Both the position numbers and the translations under genes were made by a program. From Sphingobium sp. CCH11-B1 (lineage in GTDB: Bacteria > Pseudomonadota > Alphaproteobacteria > Sphingomonadales > Sphingomonadaceae): a stretch of 64,000 nucleotides of DNA. The first letter of the stretch is position 1. Each line of letters begins with the position of its first letter. Below, in pieces: positions 27,847-36,848 of the stretch. The notes beneath the pieces are model-generated. The model was not told the origin of the DNA and made no database searches. It was given only the letters and a program-made list of their open reading frames with translations. Location of the stretch: positions 1 to 64,000 of the forward strand of contig NZ_LSJY01000028.1 of NCBI RefSeq assembly GCF_001556865.1, read 5' to 3'.

Positions 27847-28761
27847 ATGATCAACATGGCTTTGCGACCGCTGGTTATGATGGCCGCGCTGGGCTGGTCG
27901 GCTATTTCGTACGGCCAAAGCGCCACGCCCCTCCCTGTCGCGCATATGAAATCCGAAGCAATGCGCGTCATTTCAAGCGTGCATGGCGGCGCGGGGACAA
28001 TGAAGTTCGGTCCGTTGCTGGGTGCCGATGCCCTCAGCAGCAACTTCATTTTTTTGCATCGTGGCGAGATCGCCCCGCATAGTGGGATAGGCCAGCATTT
28101 CCATAATGATTGTGAGGAGATGTTCGTCATCCTGGATGGCGAGGCGGAATTCACGATCGACGGACGAACATCCCGCATTGCCGGGCCCGCAGGGGTTCCA
28201 GACAGGATGGGCCACGCCCATGCCATCTACAATCCCACCGACAAGCCGTTGCAATGGCTGAACATCAACGTCGGAATGACGAAGAGCTACGACAATTTCG
28301 ACCTGGGGGACGCCCGGACCAACGCTACGCTCGATGCCGTCCCCCAGTTCATTTCGATGCGGCTGGACCCTGGTCTGCTGAAGCCGGCCGGGGGCAACTT
28401 GCCTGATGCGTCGGCAACCGTCCTCTACCGTCGCGCGCTTGGCCCAACCATTTTCTCGACGCCCTGGACCTATGTCGATCATGTCCTACTGCCGCCCGGC
28501 GCATCTCTGGCAAGCCGGACGCAGCCCGACATGAGCGAGGTCTATTATGTGATCGCAGGGGCCGGCGAGGTGACGGTCGGAACGCAAACCGCCGCCCTTG
28601 CGACAGGTGACGCGGTCCCGGTCGACCTCAACGTGACGCGGGCGATCCGGCAGACGGGCGACAGGCCGCTCGAGCTGATGGTGATCGGCGTCGCGCGCGA
28701 TCTGGCCGCGAAGGCCAAATATCGCGCTGCAATGGAAGCACGCCTGCAACCACGCCGCTGA
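27847..28761 (+). CDS. secreted bicupin protein
   Basis: 304 residues with a signal peptide (VMMAALGWSAISYGQ). The first cupin holds HFHNDCEEMFVILDGEAEF, with the usual His/His/Glu metal ligands. A second cupin near residues 200-275 (VDHVLLPPGASL, then EVYYVIAGAGEVTVG) lacks the first His pair. A GGAGGGG ribosome binding site precedes ATG 27847. The gene is followed by an SMP-30 gene in the same direction, with about 80 nt between. It is likely a periplasmic sugar-acid or lactone-handling enzyme; the reaction is unknown. Confidence 0.75.
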   Translation: MINMALRPLVMMAALGWSAISYGQSATPLPVAHMKSEAMRVISSVHGGAGTMKFGPLLGADALSSNFIFLHRGEIAPHSGIGQHFHNDCEEMFVILDGEAEFTIDGRTSRIAGPAGVPDRMGHAHAIYNPTDKPLQWLNINVGMTKSYDNFDLGDARTNATLDAVPQFISMRLDPGLLKPAGGNLPDASATVLYRRALGPTIFSTPWTYVDHVLLPPGASLASRTQPDMSEVYYVIAGAGEVTVGTQTAALATGDAVPVDLNVTRAIRQTGDRPLELMVIGVARDLAAKAKYRAAMEARLQPRR

Positions 28762-28841
28762 ACGTCGCACGACGACAGTCTTGCTGCCCCTGTCGCCCGA
28801 CCTTGCTCATCATTCACAATCTTACCGGAGGAACCAAATCC

Positions 28842-29852
28842 ATGCGATCTCGATTACGTGCCGCCCTGCTGACGGCCGCCTTGGGACATTTCAGTTCGGC
28901 GCCCCTTGTGGCGCAGGCTCCGACGCCTTCCGCGCCATCCATCGAGCGGATTGACCCGAGCCTTGACGCGATCATCGCACCCGGCACCCAGATCGAGAAA
29001 GTCGCGAGCGGCTTCGGTTTTACGGAAGGGCCGATGTGGCGCGACGGGCGTCTCTGGTTCTCCGACGTGTCCGGCGACAAGATGCGCGCGGTGACGCCCG
29101 ATGGACAGGTCGAAGAATTGATCAGCAATTCGGGCGGCCTTCCCAATCCGCCGGCTGGTGCCAGCATCGGATCGAACGCCATGGTGCCAGCGCCCGATGG
29201 CACCGTCCTCATGGCTCAGATGGGGGCAAGGCGCATCGTCAAGGTCGGCAAGGATAACAGCATCAGGCCCTTCCTGTCTGACTATGATGGCAAGCGGCTC
29301 AACAGTCCCAACGATCTCGTCTATGACAAGAGCGGCGCGCTCTGGTTCACCGATCCGCCTTTCGGCCTGTTCAACGGCATGGACAAGGACCCCGCCAAGG
29401 AATTGCCCTATAATGCCGTGTTCCGATACGCGAAGGGCAAGTTGACGCCGGTCATTACCGACATGACTTTGCCCAACGGCATCGGCTTCTCACCCGACTT
29501 CAAGACGCTCTATGTCGGGAATTACGGCCCCCAAATGTATGTCCGCGCCTATTCGGTGAAGCCGGAAGGCAGCCTTTCGGCACCGCGCAATCTGATCCAG
29601 TTGAGCGGCCGGGGCGGTGTCGATGGCCTTAAAGTGGATACGGCCGGCAATATCTGGCTCACCAGCCCCGGCGGCATCCGCATCTTCACGTCACAAGGCA
29701 AGCTGTTGGGTCAGATCAAGCTGCCCGAAACCGCCGCCAACCTTGCCTTCGCGGGGGACGGCCACACCGTCTACATCACCGGCAGCACAAGCATCTATCG
29801 CCTGCGCAGCAAGGTGAAGGGCATGTTGCCGCTCCACACCAATGTAAAATGA
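28842..29852 (+). CDS. secreted SMP-30/gluconolactonase-family lactonase
   Basis: 336 residues from ATG 28842, which has GGAGG upstream. A signal peptide (ALLTAALGHFSSAPLVAQA) is followed by a six-bladed propeller typical of SMP-30: FTEGPMWRDGRLWFSDVSGD, LNSPNDLVYDKSGALWFTDPPFG, LPNGIGFSPD and GGVDGLKVDTAGNIW. Glu, Asn and Asp at these positions normally bind a divalent metal. The family opens lactones formed by sugar or alcohol oxidation, which fits the periplasmic dehydrogenases nearby. It ends at a strong terminator. Confidence 0.9.
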   Translation: MRSRLRAALLTAALGHFSSAPLVAQAPTPSAPSIERIDPSLDAIIAPGTQIEKVASGFGFTEGPMWRDGRLWFSDVSGDKMRAVTPDGQVEELISNSGGLPNPPAGASIGSNAMVPAPDGTVLMAQMGARRIVKVGKDNSIRPFLSDYDGKRLNSPNDLVYDKSGALWFTDPPFGLFNGMDKDPAKELPYNAVFRYAKGKLTPVITDMTLPNGIGFSPDFKTLYVGNYGPQMYVRAYSVKPEGSLSAPRNLIQLSGRGGVDGLKVDTAGNIWLTSPGGIRIFTSQGKLLGQIKLPETAANLAFAGDGHTVYITGSTSIYRLRSKVKGMLPLHTNVK

Positions 29853-29861
29853 GGCGCTAAG

Positions 29862-29888
29862 AGGGGCAGCGGCGTCGCTGCCCCTTTT
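29862..29888. terminator. rho-independent terminator after the SMP-30 gene
   Basis: AGGGGCAGCG, GCGT loop, CGCTGCCCCT, then TTTT. Ten-bp GC-rich stem and a T run on the + strand. It also separates the converging cytochrome gene. Confidence 0.88.
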
Positions 29889-29892
29889 CGTC

Positions 29893-30228
29893 CTACTTGC
29901 CAGCAGGTGCGGGCGCAGCCCCAGGGGCTGCAGGCGCCAGCGCGTAGTTGTGAGCGAGATAGGCCGTGATCGTCTTTATCTCTTCGGGCGACACTTCGGC
30001 CCCGCGATCCGCCATGCCCTGAACCGTCGCTGCCCAATCCGCTTCGGTGCGACGCTTTTGGAACACCTGACCAATGGTATGGCAGAAGCCGCAACGCTCG
30101 TTGATGAGATCGAGCCCCGGTCCCGGCGGCGGCGTTGCCGCCCCGGCCGCGGGTGCCTGCTGCGCCAGCGCACCTGCCCCCATCAGGGACAAGGCTAGCA
30201 CCATGACCGCCAATCCAACTTTACGCAT
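29893..30228 (-). CDS. small periplasmic cytochrome c (partner of the first PQQ dehydrogenase)
   Basis: 111 residues. A signal peptide (VMVLALSLMGAGALAQ) and one haem motif CGFCH near residue 46; a Met in QGMADRG is a candidate sixth ligand. A Pro/Ala-rich tail follows. It is 9 nt downstream of the 641-residue PQQ dehydrogenase, which has no haem of its own, so it is the probable electron acceptor. A half copy of the GntR palindrome (ATATGAT) lies at the start codon region but is probably incidental. Confidence 0.85.
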   Translation of the reverse strand: MRKVGLAVMVLALSLMGAGALAQQAPAAGAATPPPGPGLDLINERCGFCHTIGQVFQKRRTEADWAATVQGMADRGAEVSPEEIKTITAYLAHNYALAPAAPGAAPAPAGK

Positions 30229-30237
30229 ATGATATCC

Positions 30238-32163
30238 TCAGGGCAGTGCATAAGCGACCACTTCGTCGCTGGTCGCCGGTGAAAATGCGAAACCCCCTGT
30301 CGCGACGATGGCCACCATCTGCCGCTTCCCTGCGGCATAGGTCATCGGCGTGCCATAGCTCGAGCCGCGCAGCTCGCCGGTCCACAGCAACTTGCCGGTC
30401 TTCGTCTCGAACGCGCGGAAGCGCTGGTCCTTGGTGGCCCCGATGAAAGTGAGGCCGCCTGCGGTCGTGAACGGGCCGCCCGCGCTGGTGATGCCGGCGT
30501 CCTTGAGCGCCGGATGACCCGTATCGCCCAGCGGCCGCCGCCATGCGACCGTGCCCTTGACCACATCTACGGCCACCAGTTCGCCCCATGGCGGCTTGTG
30601 GCACGGGAAGCCCGTCTCCATGTCGGCGAAATAGGCATAGCCACCCTTCATCCCCCAGGAGCCGTCCGGCTGCTGTTCCAGCTGCTGCGGGCTGGCGAGT
30701 TCATTCAGGTTGATGACATAAAGGCCGAGGCTGGGATCGAACGCACCCCCGCCCCAGTCGACGCCGCCCAGACTTCCGGGAAAGAAGTTGATCGCGCTAT
30801 CGGCGCGCAGCGGCTGGAATGGCTTGCTGGGGGTGATGTTCAGCTTCTTGACCAGCGCCTCGCATCGGGCCTTGAGCTCCGGCGTGACGTCCAGAATGTC
30901 GTCCGCATTGTAGGCGAGGCGCGTGAGAGGCGGCGGCGCGACCGGCATCGGCTGGGTCGGCCAGGGCTGCTCGCCCGGCACGTCGGTCTCCGTCGGCACC
31001 GGCAACTCGCGAACGTCGAACAACGGCTTGCCGGTCACGCGATCGAGGATGAACATGATCGCGGTCTTGTTCATCGCGACCAGCGCCGGCGTCACGCGGC
31101 CGCCTCGCTTGATGTCCACCAGCGTCAATGTCGGCAGGTCGAGATCCCAGATGTCATGATGGACGGTCTGGAAATGCCAGAGATATTTGCCGGTCGCGGC
31201 ATCCACCGCCACCACGGAATTGGAATAAAGGTTGGCGCCCTTGCGATCGGCGCCCCAACGATCGAAGGTGGGCGCTCCGATCGGAAGATAGGCGATCCCT
31301 CTTTTCTCGTCGACCTGGACGAAGGTCCAAACATTCGTGCCGGACCTGTTCTTCGCGCTGCCGGGCGCCCAGGTTTCCGCGCCGGCTTCCCCGTCATGCG
31401 GGATGCTGTGGAAAGTCCACACCAACTTGCCCGTCCGCGCATCCCAGGCACGTACGTCGCCGGCAGCGCCCTTCACGGGCATCTCCTGCACGCGCGAGCC
31501 TGTAATCACCAGATTCTTGTAGATGGCGGGCGGACTGCTCATGCCCAGAGGCGCGCCCTTGAAGCCGTTCATGACCTCAGGCGTCTTCATGTTGACCATG
31601 CCGGCCTCGCCGAAGTCGCCAATCAACTGGCCGGTCGCCGCATCCAGCGCGATAAGCTTGCCAGACCTGGTGCCGAAGAAAATGCGGGCGCCCTTCCCCT
31701 TTTCGCCCGGCCAATAAGCAACGCCCCGGGTCGAGGGCTGATCCTTGTTGGCGAGCGTATAGACCCACCGTTCCTTTCCGGTTGCAGCATCGAGCGCGAC
31801 CACGCGGTTATAGGGCGTGGACAGATACATCACGCCGTCCACCACCAGCGGCGTCGCTTCGGACGCGGAGAAACCGGTGGCGAACTTCGCCCGCATCCCG
31901 TCTGGCATTGGCCCTGTATCGGCGGTCACGCCCTGCGGCCGCATATGATATACCCATGCCTGACGCAGATTGCCGACATTGGCGGTCGTGATCTGCCTGA
32001 GCGGAGAGTGACGGGCGCCACCGGGATCGCGACCATAGCTGGCCCAGTCCGCATCATTGGAGGGCGCGGCGGCGGCGGCACCGGCGATGGCTGTCGCGAT
32101 CAGGGAAGAAAGGGATATCAGCGCCGTGGACTGACGGAAAACAGATGGGAAGTTCAACGACAT
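30238..32163 (-). CDS. PQQ-dependent quinoprotein dehydrogenase 1
   Basis: 641 residues with a signal peptide (LSSLIATAIAGAAAA). It has multiple propeller repeats of the PQQ family: WASYGRDPGGARHSPL at the N-terminus, DAATGKERWVYTL, DAATGQLIGDFG and FETKTGKLLWTGEL. The length and lack of a haem domain or the adjacent Cys-Cys pair of methanol dehydrogenase point to the glucose/quinate/soluble type. It oxidises an alcohol, sugar or polyol in the periplasm and hands electrons to the cytochrome encoded downstream. AGGAGAGG precedes ATG 32163. The GntR operator at 32245 lies upstream. The substrate is unknown. Confidence 0.88.
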   Translation of the reverse strand: MSLNFPSVFRQSTALISLSSLIATAIAGAAAAAPSNDADWASYGRDPGGARHSPLRQITTANVGNLRQAWVYHMRPQGVTADTGPMPDGMRAKFATGFSASEATPLVVDGVMYLSTPYNRVVALDAATGKERWVYTLANKDQPSTRGVAYWPGEKGKGARIFFGTRSGKLIALDAATGQLIGDFGEAGMVNMKTPEVMNGFKGAPLGMSSPPAIYKNLVITGSRVQEMPVKGAAGDVRAWDARTGKLVWTFHSIPHDGEAGAETWAPGSAKNRSGTNVWTFVQVDEKRGIAYLPIGAPTFDRWGADRKGANLYSNSVVAVDAATGKYLWHFQTVHHDIWDLDLPTLTLVDIKRGGRVTPALVAMNKTAIMFILDRVTGKPLFDVRELPVPTETDVPGEQPWPTQPMPVAPPPLTRLAYNADDILDVTPELKARCEALVKKLNITPSKPFQPLRADSAINFFPGSLGGVDWGGGAFDPSLGLYVINLNELASPQQLEQQPDGSWGMKGGYAYFADMETGFPCHKPPWGELVAVDVVKGTVAWRRPLGDTGHPALKDAGITSAGGPFTTAGGLTFIGATKDQRFRAFETKTGKLLWTGELRGSSYGTPMTYAAGKRQMVAIVATGGFAFSPATSDEVVAYALP

Positions 32164-32244
32164 GCCTCTCCTGAAGGCGGGGTCCGACCTTATGTCGACA
32201 AGCCCGGTTGTTCTTTCGTAAGCAGGATGCTAGCAGACGCTCAA

Positions 32245-32261
32245 ATCATATACAATATGAT
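32245..32261. promoter_or_regulatory. GntR operator site 3
   Basis: ATCATATACAATATGAT, 15 of 17 identical to site 1, with 7-bp perfect arms. It lies in the divergent region between PQQ dehydrogenase 1 and the CoA-transferase gene. Confidence 0.75.
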
Positions 32262-32312
32262 CTGAGATTGAAAATTTGCGCCGTGGCTGTTGGCGCTTCA
32301 GGGAGAAGGACT

Positions 32313-33500
32313 ATGGCGACGCTGCCTCTGGCCGGTATCAGGGTACTCGACATTTCGCAGGTCATGGCAGGCCCGTTCTGTTGCATGCTGCTGGGCGACA
32401 TGGGCGCCGATGTTATCAAGATCGAGCCGCCCAAAACCGGCGATTCGACCCGGCATTCCATGGGCTTCCGGTTGAAGGGCGACGATAGCCCCGGTTTCCT
32501 TGCGCTCAACCGGAACAAGCGGAGCATAGCGCTAAACCTGAAAGACGATGCCGATCGGGAGGTGCTTTACGCCTTGGTAAAGAGCGCGGACGTTCTGGTC
32601 GAGAACGCCCGGCCGGGCGTCGCGGCGCGTCTTGGTATCGATTACGACACGCTGTCGAAGATCAATCCTCGGCTGGTATATGCCAGCATCTCCGGCTTCG
32701 GGCAGACAGGTCCCTGGGCGCAGCGGCCCGGCTTCGACCTTATCGCGCAGGCCATGTCCGGCATCCTCAGTTCCAACGGCTTCCCCGGCATGGAACCGGC
32801 CAAGAACAGCATCGCGGTCGCGGACCTGGGAGCAGGCCTGTTTTCCGCCTATGCGATCCTTTCCGCAGTGATCGGTCGGGAAAAGAGCGGCCAAGGCCAG
32901 TATATCGACGCCTCTCTGCTGGAAGCGGCGCTTGGCCTATCGATATGGGAAACCACCGAATTATGGGGAACCGGCAAGTCGCCCACACCGATCGGATCGG
33001 CCAACCGCATGTCCGCCCCTTATCAGGCCGTGCAGGCTTCGGACGGATGGTTCGTCATCGGAGCTGCGAACCAGGGACTTTGGTTGACGTTCCTGCGCGT
33101 TCTTGGTCGCATGGAGTTGCAGGATGACCCGCGTTACTCGACCAACGCCGCGCGGGTGGTCAACCGGATCGCGCTGATCGAGGATCTCGCTCCCACCTTC
33201 CTTACCCGCACCAAGCAGGAATGGATTGACGCCCTGCTTGACGCAGGCGTTCCCGCTGCCCCGATCCTCGATTATGGCGAAGCGGTCGTCAGCGAACAGG
33301 CGGTCGCGCGCGACATGGTCATGCAGGTGCCGCATCCGGTGGAAGGCGAGTTCAAGGCGCTTGGTTTCCCGGTGAAGATGCGCGGCACCCCTCAGGAAGT
33401 CCGCCTGCCTCCTCCCCTTCTGAACGAACATAGCGACGCAATCCGGCGGGAATTGGTAGAGAAGGGCCTGCTGGCCGGAGACAGGGAAGCGGCGCGATGA
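32313..33500 (+). CDS. family III CoA-transferase (CaiB/BaiF)
   Basis: 395 residues from ATG 32313, with GGAGAAGGA upstream. Signature LAGIRVLDISQVMAGPF near the N-terminus, GADVIKIEPP, NKRSIALNLK, and a catalytic Asp in SIAVADLGAGLF, the position that forms the acyl-aspartyl intermediate in family III enzymes. It transfers CoA between carboxylic acids or acts as a racemase in the cytoplasm. It overlaps the next gene by 4 nt (ATGA), so the two act together on a CoA ester of the imported acid. Confidence 0.92.
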   Translation: MATLPLAGIRVLDISQVMAGPFCCMLLGDMGADVIKIEPPKTGDSTRHSMGFRLKGDDSPGFLALNRNKRSIALNLKDDADREVLYALVKSADVLVENARPGVAARLGIDYDTLSKINPRLVYASISGFGQTGPWAQRPGFDLIAQAMSGILSSNGFPGMEPAKNSIAVADLGAGLFSAYAILSAVIGREKSGQGQYIDASLLEAALGLSIWETTELWGTGKSPTPIGSANRMSAPYQAVQASDGWFVIGAANQGLWLTFLRVLGRMELQDDPRYSTNAARVVNRIALIEDLAPTFLTRTKQEWIDALLDAGVPAAPILDYGEAVVSEQAVARDMVMQVPHPVEGEFKALGFPVKMRGTPQEVRLPPPLLNEHSDAIRRELVEKGLLAGDREAAR

Positions 33501-34279
33501 GCGATGCACGCCTGATCTACGAAAAGCGGGGGAACCAGGCCCATATCCGGTTCGACAATCCCGCGGCCCACAATGCGCTCACCAGCGCGATGTGGCACGA
33601 TCTGCGCGACGCGGCCCGCGACATTGCATCCGACCCTTCCATCCGCGTGGCAGTCTTCCGCGGCGTGGGCGGCAAGGCTTTCATATCCGGGACCGACATT
33701 TCCAAATTCGCCGATTACCAGACTGGCCAGCAAGGCGTCGACTATGAACGCGACATCGACGAATGCATGGGCGCGGTCGACGCCATCCCCTGCACCACCA
33801 TCGCCGTCGTTGAGGGTTGGGCCGTCGGGGGAGGCATAAACATCTCTTCCGCATGCGATTTTCGCATTGCGACGCGCGACGCCCGATTCGGCTCGCCCAT
33901 CGGGCGAACCATCGGCAACTGCCTTTCCGCCGCCAGCGTCGCACGCATCGGAAGCGCGGTCGGCGTGCAGCGCGCCAAGCGCATGGTGCTGCTTGGCGAG
34001 ATGCTGACGGCGGAAGAACTGCTCGCCAGCGGCTTCCTGCTGCGGATCGTGGAGCGTGAGGCGCTGGACGCAGAAGCGGATGCCCTGGCTGTTCGGGCGG
34101 CGGAGAACGCGCCCCTCACGACGCGCGCGACCAAGGACATGATACGCCGGATGACCTTCGGCAATCTGCCTGACGTCGAGGATCTGATCGCGCAGGTCTA
34201 TGGCAGCGCCGACTTTCGACGCGGCGTCGCTGACTTCCTGGCGCGTACGAAGACGGTTCCAGACTGGACCGGAGAATAG
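33497..34279 (+). CDS. crotonase-superfamily protein with altered active site
   Basis: 260 residues. The overall fold signature is present: IRFDNPAAHNALTSAMW, the oxyanion-hole region FISGTDISKFADYQ, and GWAVGGGINISSACDFRIATRDARFG. Where active hydratases normally have Glu (FGQPE type), this protein reads FGSPIGRTIGN, and the following AGGTQRL-type segment is replaced. It may therefore be an isomerase, hydrolase or decarboxylase rather than a hydratase. Co-translated with the CoA-transferase. A bidirectional hairpin covers its stop codon. Confidence 0.8.
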   Translation: MSDARLIYEKRGNQAHIRFDNPAAHNALTSAMWHDLRDAARDIASDPSIRVAVFRGVGGKAFISGTDISKFADYQTGQQGVDYERDIDECMGAVDAIPCTTIAVVEGWAVGGGINISSACDFRIATRDARFGSPIGRTIGNCLSAASVARIGSAVGVQRAKRMVLLGEMLTAEELLASGFLLRIVEREALDAEADALAVRAAENAPLTTRATKDMIRRMTFGNLPDVEDLIAQVYGSADFRRGVADFLARTKTVPDWTGE

Positions 34280-34299
34280 CCGAAGCTATTTCTCCGGCT
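34269..34299. terminator. bidirectional terminator over both stop codons
   Basis: CCGGAGAATAGC (34269-34280), loop CGAA, then GCTATTTCTCCGG (34285-34297) with one bulged base, followed by CTTTT. It spans the stop of the crotonase gene and the stop of the convergent cytochrome gene. Confidence 0.7.
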
Positions 34300-34732
34300 T
34301 TTGCGCCACGATCCGCACGTTGGGCATCAGCGCGGCATTGGGAGGAAGCGCGAGTTCCCCGGCGGGGAAACCGTTGGCTTCGAACATATAGGCTTCGATA
34401 TCGGCCACCTTCCGGCCGCCAAGGCTGCCTGGCGCATTCAGCGGCATGGTGGACTGGATACGGCTGAACAGGTCGCCGGCCGATGTGTTGTTCCAGTTGT
34501 TGAGGAAGGTCGGGCCAACCAGCGCCGGCGCGACGTCAATGCCGGCGAGCGTGTCGCCGTGGCAGGCAGCGCAGTTTTCGGCATAGGCAATCTGGCCACG
34601 TTGCGCCTGCTCAGCCGTATAGACCCCGGTCCAGACATTACGATCCGGTGCCTGCGCGGGTGCTATCACGGCGCCTCCCAGCAGCAGCATCGCCGCACCG
34701 ACGGCCCAGTAGCGGTTCTTCATTTTCATCAT
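34286..34732 (-). CDS. cytochrome c (partner of PQQ dehydrogenase 2)
   Basis: 148 residues from ATG 34732, overlapping the PQQ dehydrogenase 2 stop as ATGA. A signal peptide (WAVGAAMLLLGGAVIAPAQA) and a single haem motif CAACH, preceded by RGQIAYAENC. A Met in QSTMPLNAPG is the probable sixth ligand. Its position and coupling suggest it carries electrons from PQQ dehydrogenase 2 to the respiratory chain. Confidence 0.88.
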   Translation of the reverse strand: MMKMKNRYWAVGAAMLLLGGAVIAPAQAPDRNVWTGVYTAEQAQRGQIAYAENCAACHGDTLAGIDVAPALVGPTFLNNWNNTSAGDLFSRIQSTMPLNAPGSLGGRKVADIEAYMFEANGFPAGELALPPNAALMPNVRIVAQKPEK

Positions 34733-36798
34733 GCCACTCCCGGCAGCCTGAATGCCACAAGCTCCGCGCTATAGTTGCCACCGCCGATCGCCACGACGAT
34801 ATATTGCCGTCCGTTCAACATATAGGTCATCGGCGATCCGCTCTGGGGCGCGGGCATATAGACGGCCCCTTTCTCCTCCCCGGTCGCCTTGTCATAGGCG
34901 CGCAGCATCGCCCCCCGGATGCCATATTCATTGGTGTAGAAACCGGCCTCCCCGCAGATCACCAATGTCTTGGTGCAAAGCGGCCCAAGATTGCCCGACC
35001 GGCCGGTCCGGGGAATCTTCAAGCCCTTGAGGGCTGGATGGTTGCGGACGTTGTCGGGGGTTTCGCCATGGGCGATCTGCCATTTCAGGTCCCCCTTTGT
35101 AAGGTCGATCGCCGTGATGCGACCATAGGGAGGCTTGAGCAAGGGCAGGCCGTCGACCATCAGGAAACCGGGCGGCGGGCCGGAACCGGGCTTCGGCGCC
35201 GGCGGCCGCCGGAACTGATCGGTCCGCTCGGCACCCATCGCGGCCTGCGGCGTGACGTCCCTTCCGGCAATGCCATGGACGTGCGGGAATTCCGACACGC
35301 TGGGGTCTTTGTTCGGGATGATGCCCATGACCGACGGCTGGGTCTTGGAATAGACGAAAACGGTGTGGCTTTCCGGGTCGTAGCATCCGCCGGGCCAGTT
35401 CGTGCCACCTTGGATACCCGGCGCTGAGATCGTGCCCCATCGGCCGGGCTTGCTGATGACTGGCGGCGTGTAAAGCGGACCGATCTTATACTGCTTGACC
35501 AGCTCCACCGCCTTGGCGCGCAACGCTGGCGTGAAGTCGATCAGGTCGTCGACGGTCACGCCCTGCACGTCGTAGGCCGGCGGCTTGGTGGGGAATGGCT
35601 GCGTCTTCGCATACCATTCGCCCGGCACGTCGCCCTTCTCCACCGGTCGTTCGACGATGGGCCAGATGGGCTTGCCGTTGGTCCGGTCCAGCACATAGAG
35701 GAAGCATTGCTTGGTCGGCTGGGCAAGCGCCTTTACCGTCCGGCCATCGACGGGAATATCGCAGAGGATCGGCGCGCAGGGAATGTCCCTATCCCACAGG
35801 CCATGATGGACGAGCTGGTAATGCCAGCGTCGCTCGCCTGTCTCGATATCGAGCGCAACGAGCGACTCTCCGAACAAGGCGTCGCCCCTGCGGAACATGC
35901 CCATCTCGTCACCGGTCGCCAGTTCGACCGGCAGGTAGACAAGGCCGAGTTCTTCATCCGCCGACATTTCGGCCCATACGCCGCCATTGCCGGCTTCGTC
36001 GGCATCCCCGTTCAGCCAGCTGTCATAGCCGAATTCCCCTTTCTTGGGGATCGTGTGGAAAATCCATTTGCGCTTGCCGGTGCGGATGTCGAAGCCACGC
36101 ACATAGCCCTTCACATTCTTGCGCACGGCGGGCACGTCACCCGCGGTATGCGCCGCGCCAACGACCACCGTGTCACGCGCGACCAGCGGCGTGGCATGCA
36201 AGCCGACATCGGCCGTTTCAGGATCGATGTCCTGATCGAAATCCCGCTTGAGGTCGACCACGCCATTCACCCCGAACGCGGGATCGGGCAAGCCTGTGGC
36301 CGCGTCGAGCGACACCAGCTGATAACCGATTGTCACAAACAGGATGCGTTCCTGCTTGCCGTCCGTCCAGTAGGAACAGCCATGGCCTGAAAGCTGGCGC
36401 GGCGAATTGAGCGCGCGCTGCCCTTCATCCTTGCGGTACATCCAGAGCAATTCGCCCGTTGCCGCATCGACCGCCACGCAGTCCCGCCGCGATCCCGCCG
36501 TCAGGAACAGCCGCCCCTTGACCAGCAGGGGCGTCGGCTCGAACTGATATTCCTTGCGCGCTCCCAGAATATCGGTCTTGAAGCTCCAGGCGACCTGCAA
36601 ATCCCCGAAATTCTCGCCATTGATCTGGTCGAGCGGAGAATAACGGGTATTCGCCTGGTCGGCGGCATAATGGCGCCATTCCGTGTCCGGGCCAGCCGGC
36701 AACTCCTGGGCCGCTGCACGCCGGATCGGATGGGTTCCGATGGCGGCGGCAGCGGCGACGGTTCCGCTTAAAAGCCCACGTCGGCTCACTTTTGTCAT
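34729..36798 (-). CDS. PQQ-dependent quinoprotein dehydrogenase 2
   Basis: 689 residues. The N-terminus VSRRGLLSGTVAAAAAIG resembles a twin-arginine signal, unusual for PQQ enzymes, which are normally Sec-exported. Propeller motifs include WRHYAADQANTRYSPLDQI, VDAATGELLWMYRKD, DIETGERRWHYQLVHHGLWD and YDKATGEEKGAVYMP. No haem motif is present, so it depends on the co-translated cytochrome (34286-34732). It belongs to a different subfamily from the enzyme at 30238-32163, with only the general fold shared. The substrate is unknown. Confidence 0.87.
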   Translation of the reverse strand: MTKVSRRGLLSGTVAAAAAIGTHPIRRAAAQELPAGPDTEWRHYAADQANTRYSPLDQINGENFGDLQVAWSFKTDILGARKEYQFEPTPLLVKGRLFLTAGSRRDCVAVDAATGELLWMYRKDEGQRALNSPRQLSGHGCSYWTDGKQERILFVTIGYQLVSLDAATGLPDPAFGVNGVVDLKRDFDQDIDPETADVGLHATPLVARDTVVVGAAHTAGDVPAVRKNVKGYVRGFDIRTGKRKWIFHTIPKKGEFGYDSWLNGDADEAGNGGVWAEMSADEELGLVYLPVELATGDEMGMFRRGDALFGESLVALDIETGERRWHYQLVHHGLWDRDIPCAPILCDIPVDGRTVKALAQPTKQCFLYVLDRTNGKPIWPIVERPVEKGDVPGEWYAKTQPFPTKPPAYDVQGVTVDDLIDFTPALRAKAVELVKQYKIGPLYTPPVISKPGRWGTISAPGIQGGTNWPGGCYDPESHTVFVYSKTQPSVMGIIPNKDPSVSEFPHVHGIAGRDVTPQAAMGAERTDQFRRPPAPKPGSGPPPGFLMVDGLPLLKPPYGRITAIDLTKGDLKWQIAHGETPDNVRNHPALKGLKIPRTGRSGNLGPLCTKTLVICGEAGFYTNEYGIRGAMLRAYDKATGEEKGAVYMPAPQSGSPMTYMLNGRQYIVVAIGGGNYSAELVAFRLPGVA

Positions 36799-36848
36799 CG
36801 CGCTCCCGGCCCTCCCCAGCTTTGCTGCGCTTCATTCCCCGGTGCGGA

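Noticed and set aside
30226..30234. ATATGAT half site at the cytochrome start
   Set aside because: Only one arm of the GntR palindrome; the gene is probably cotranscribed with the PQQ dehydrogenase.
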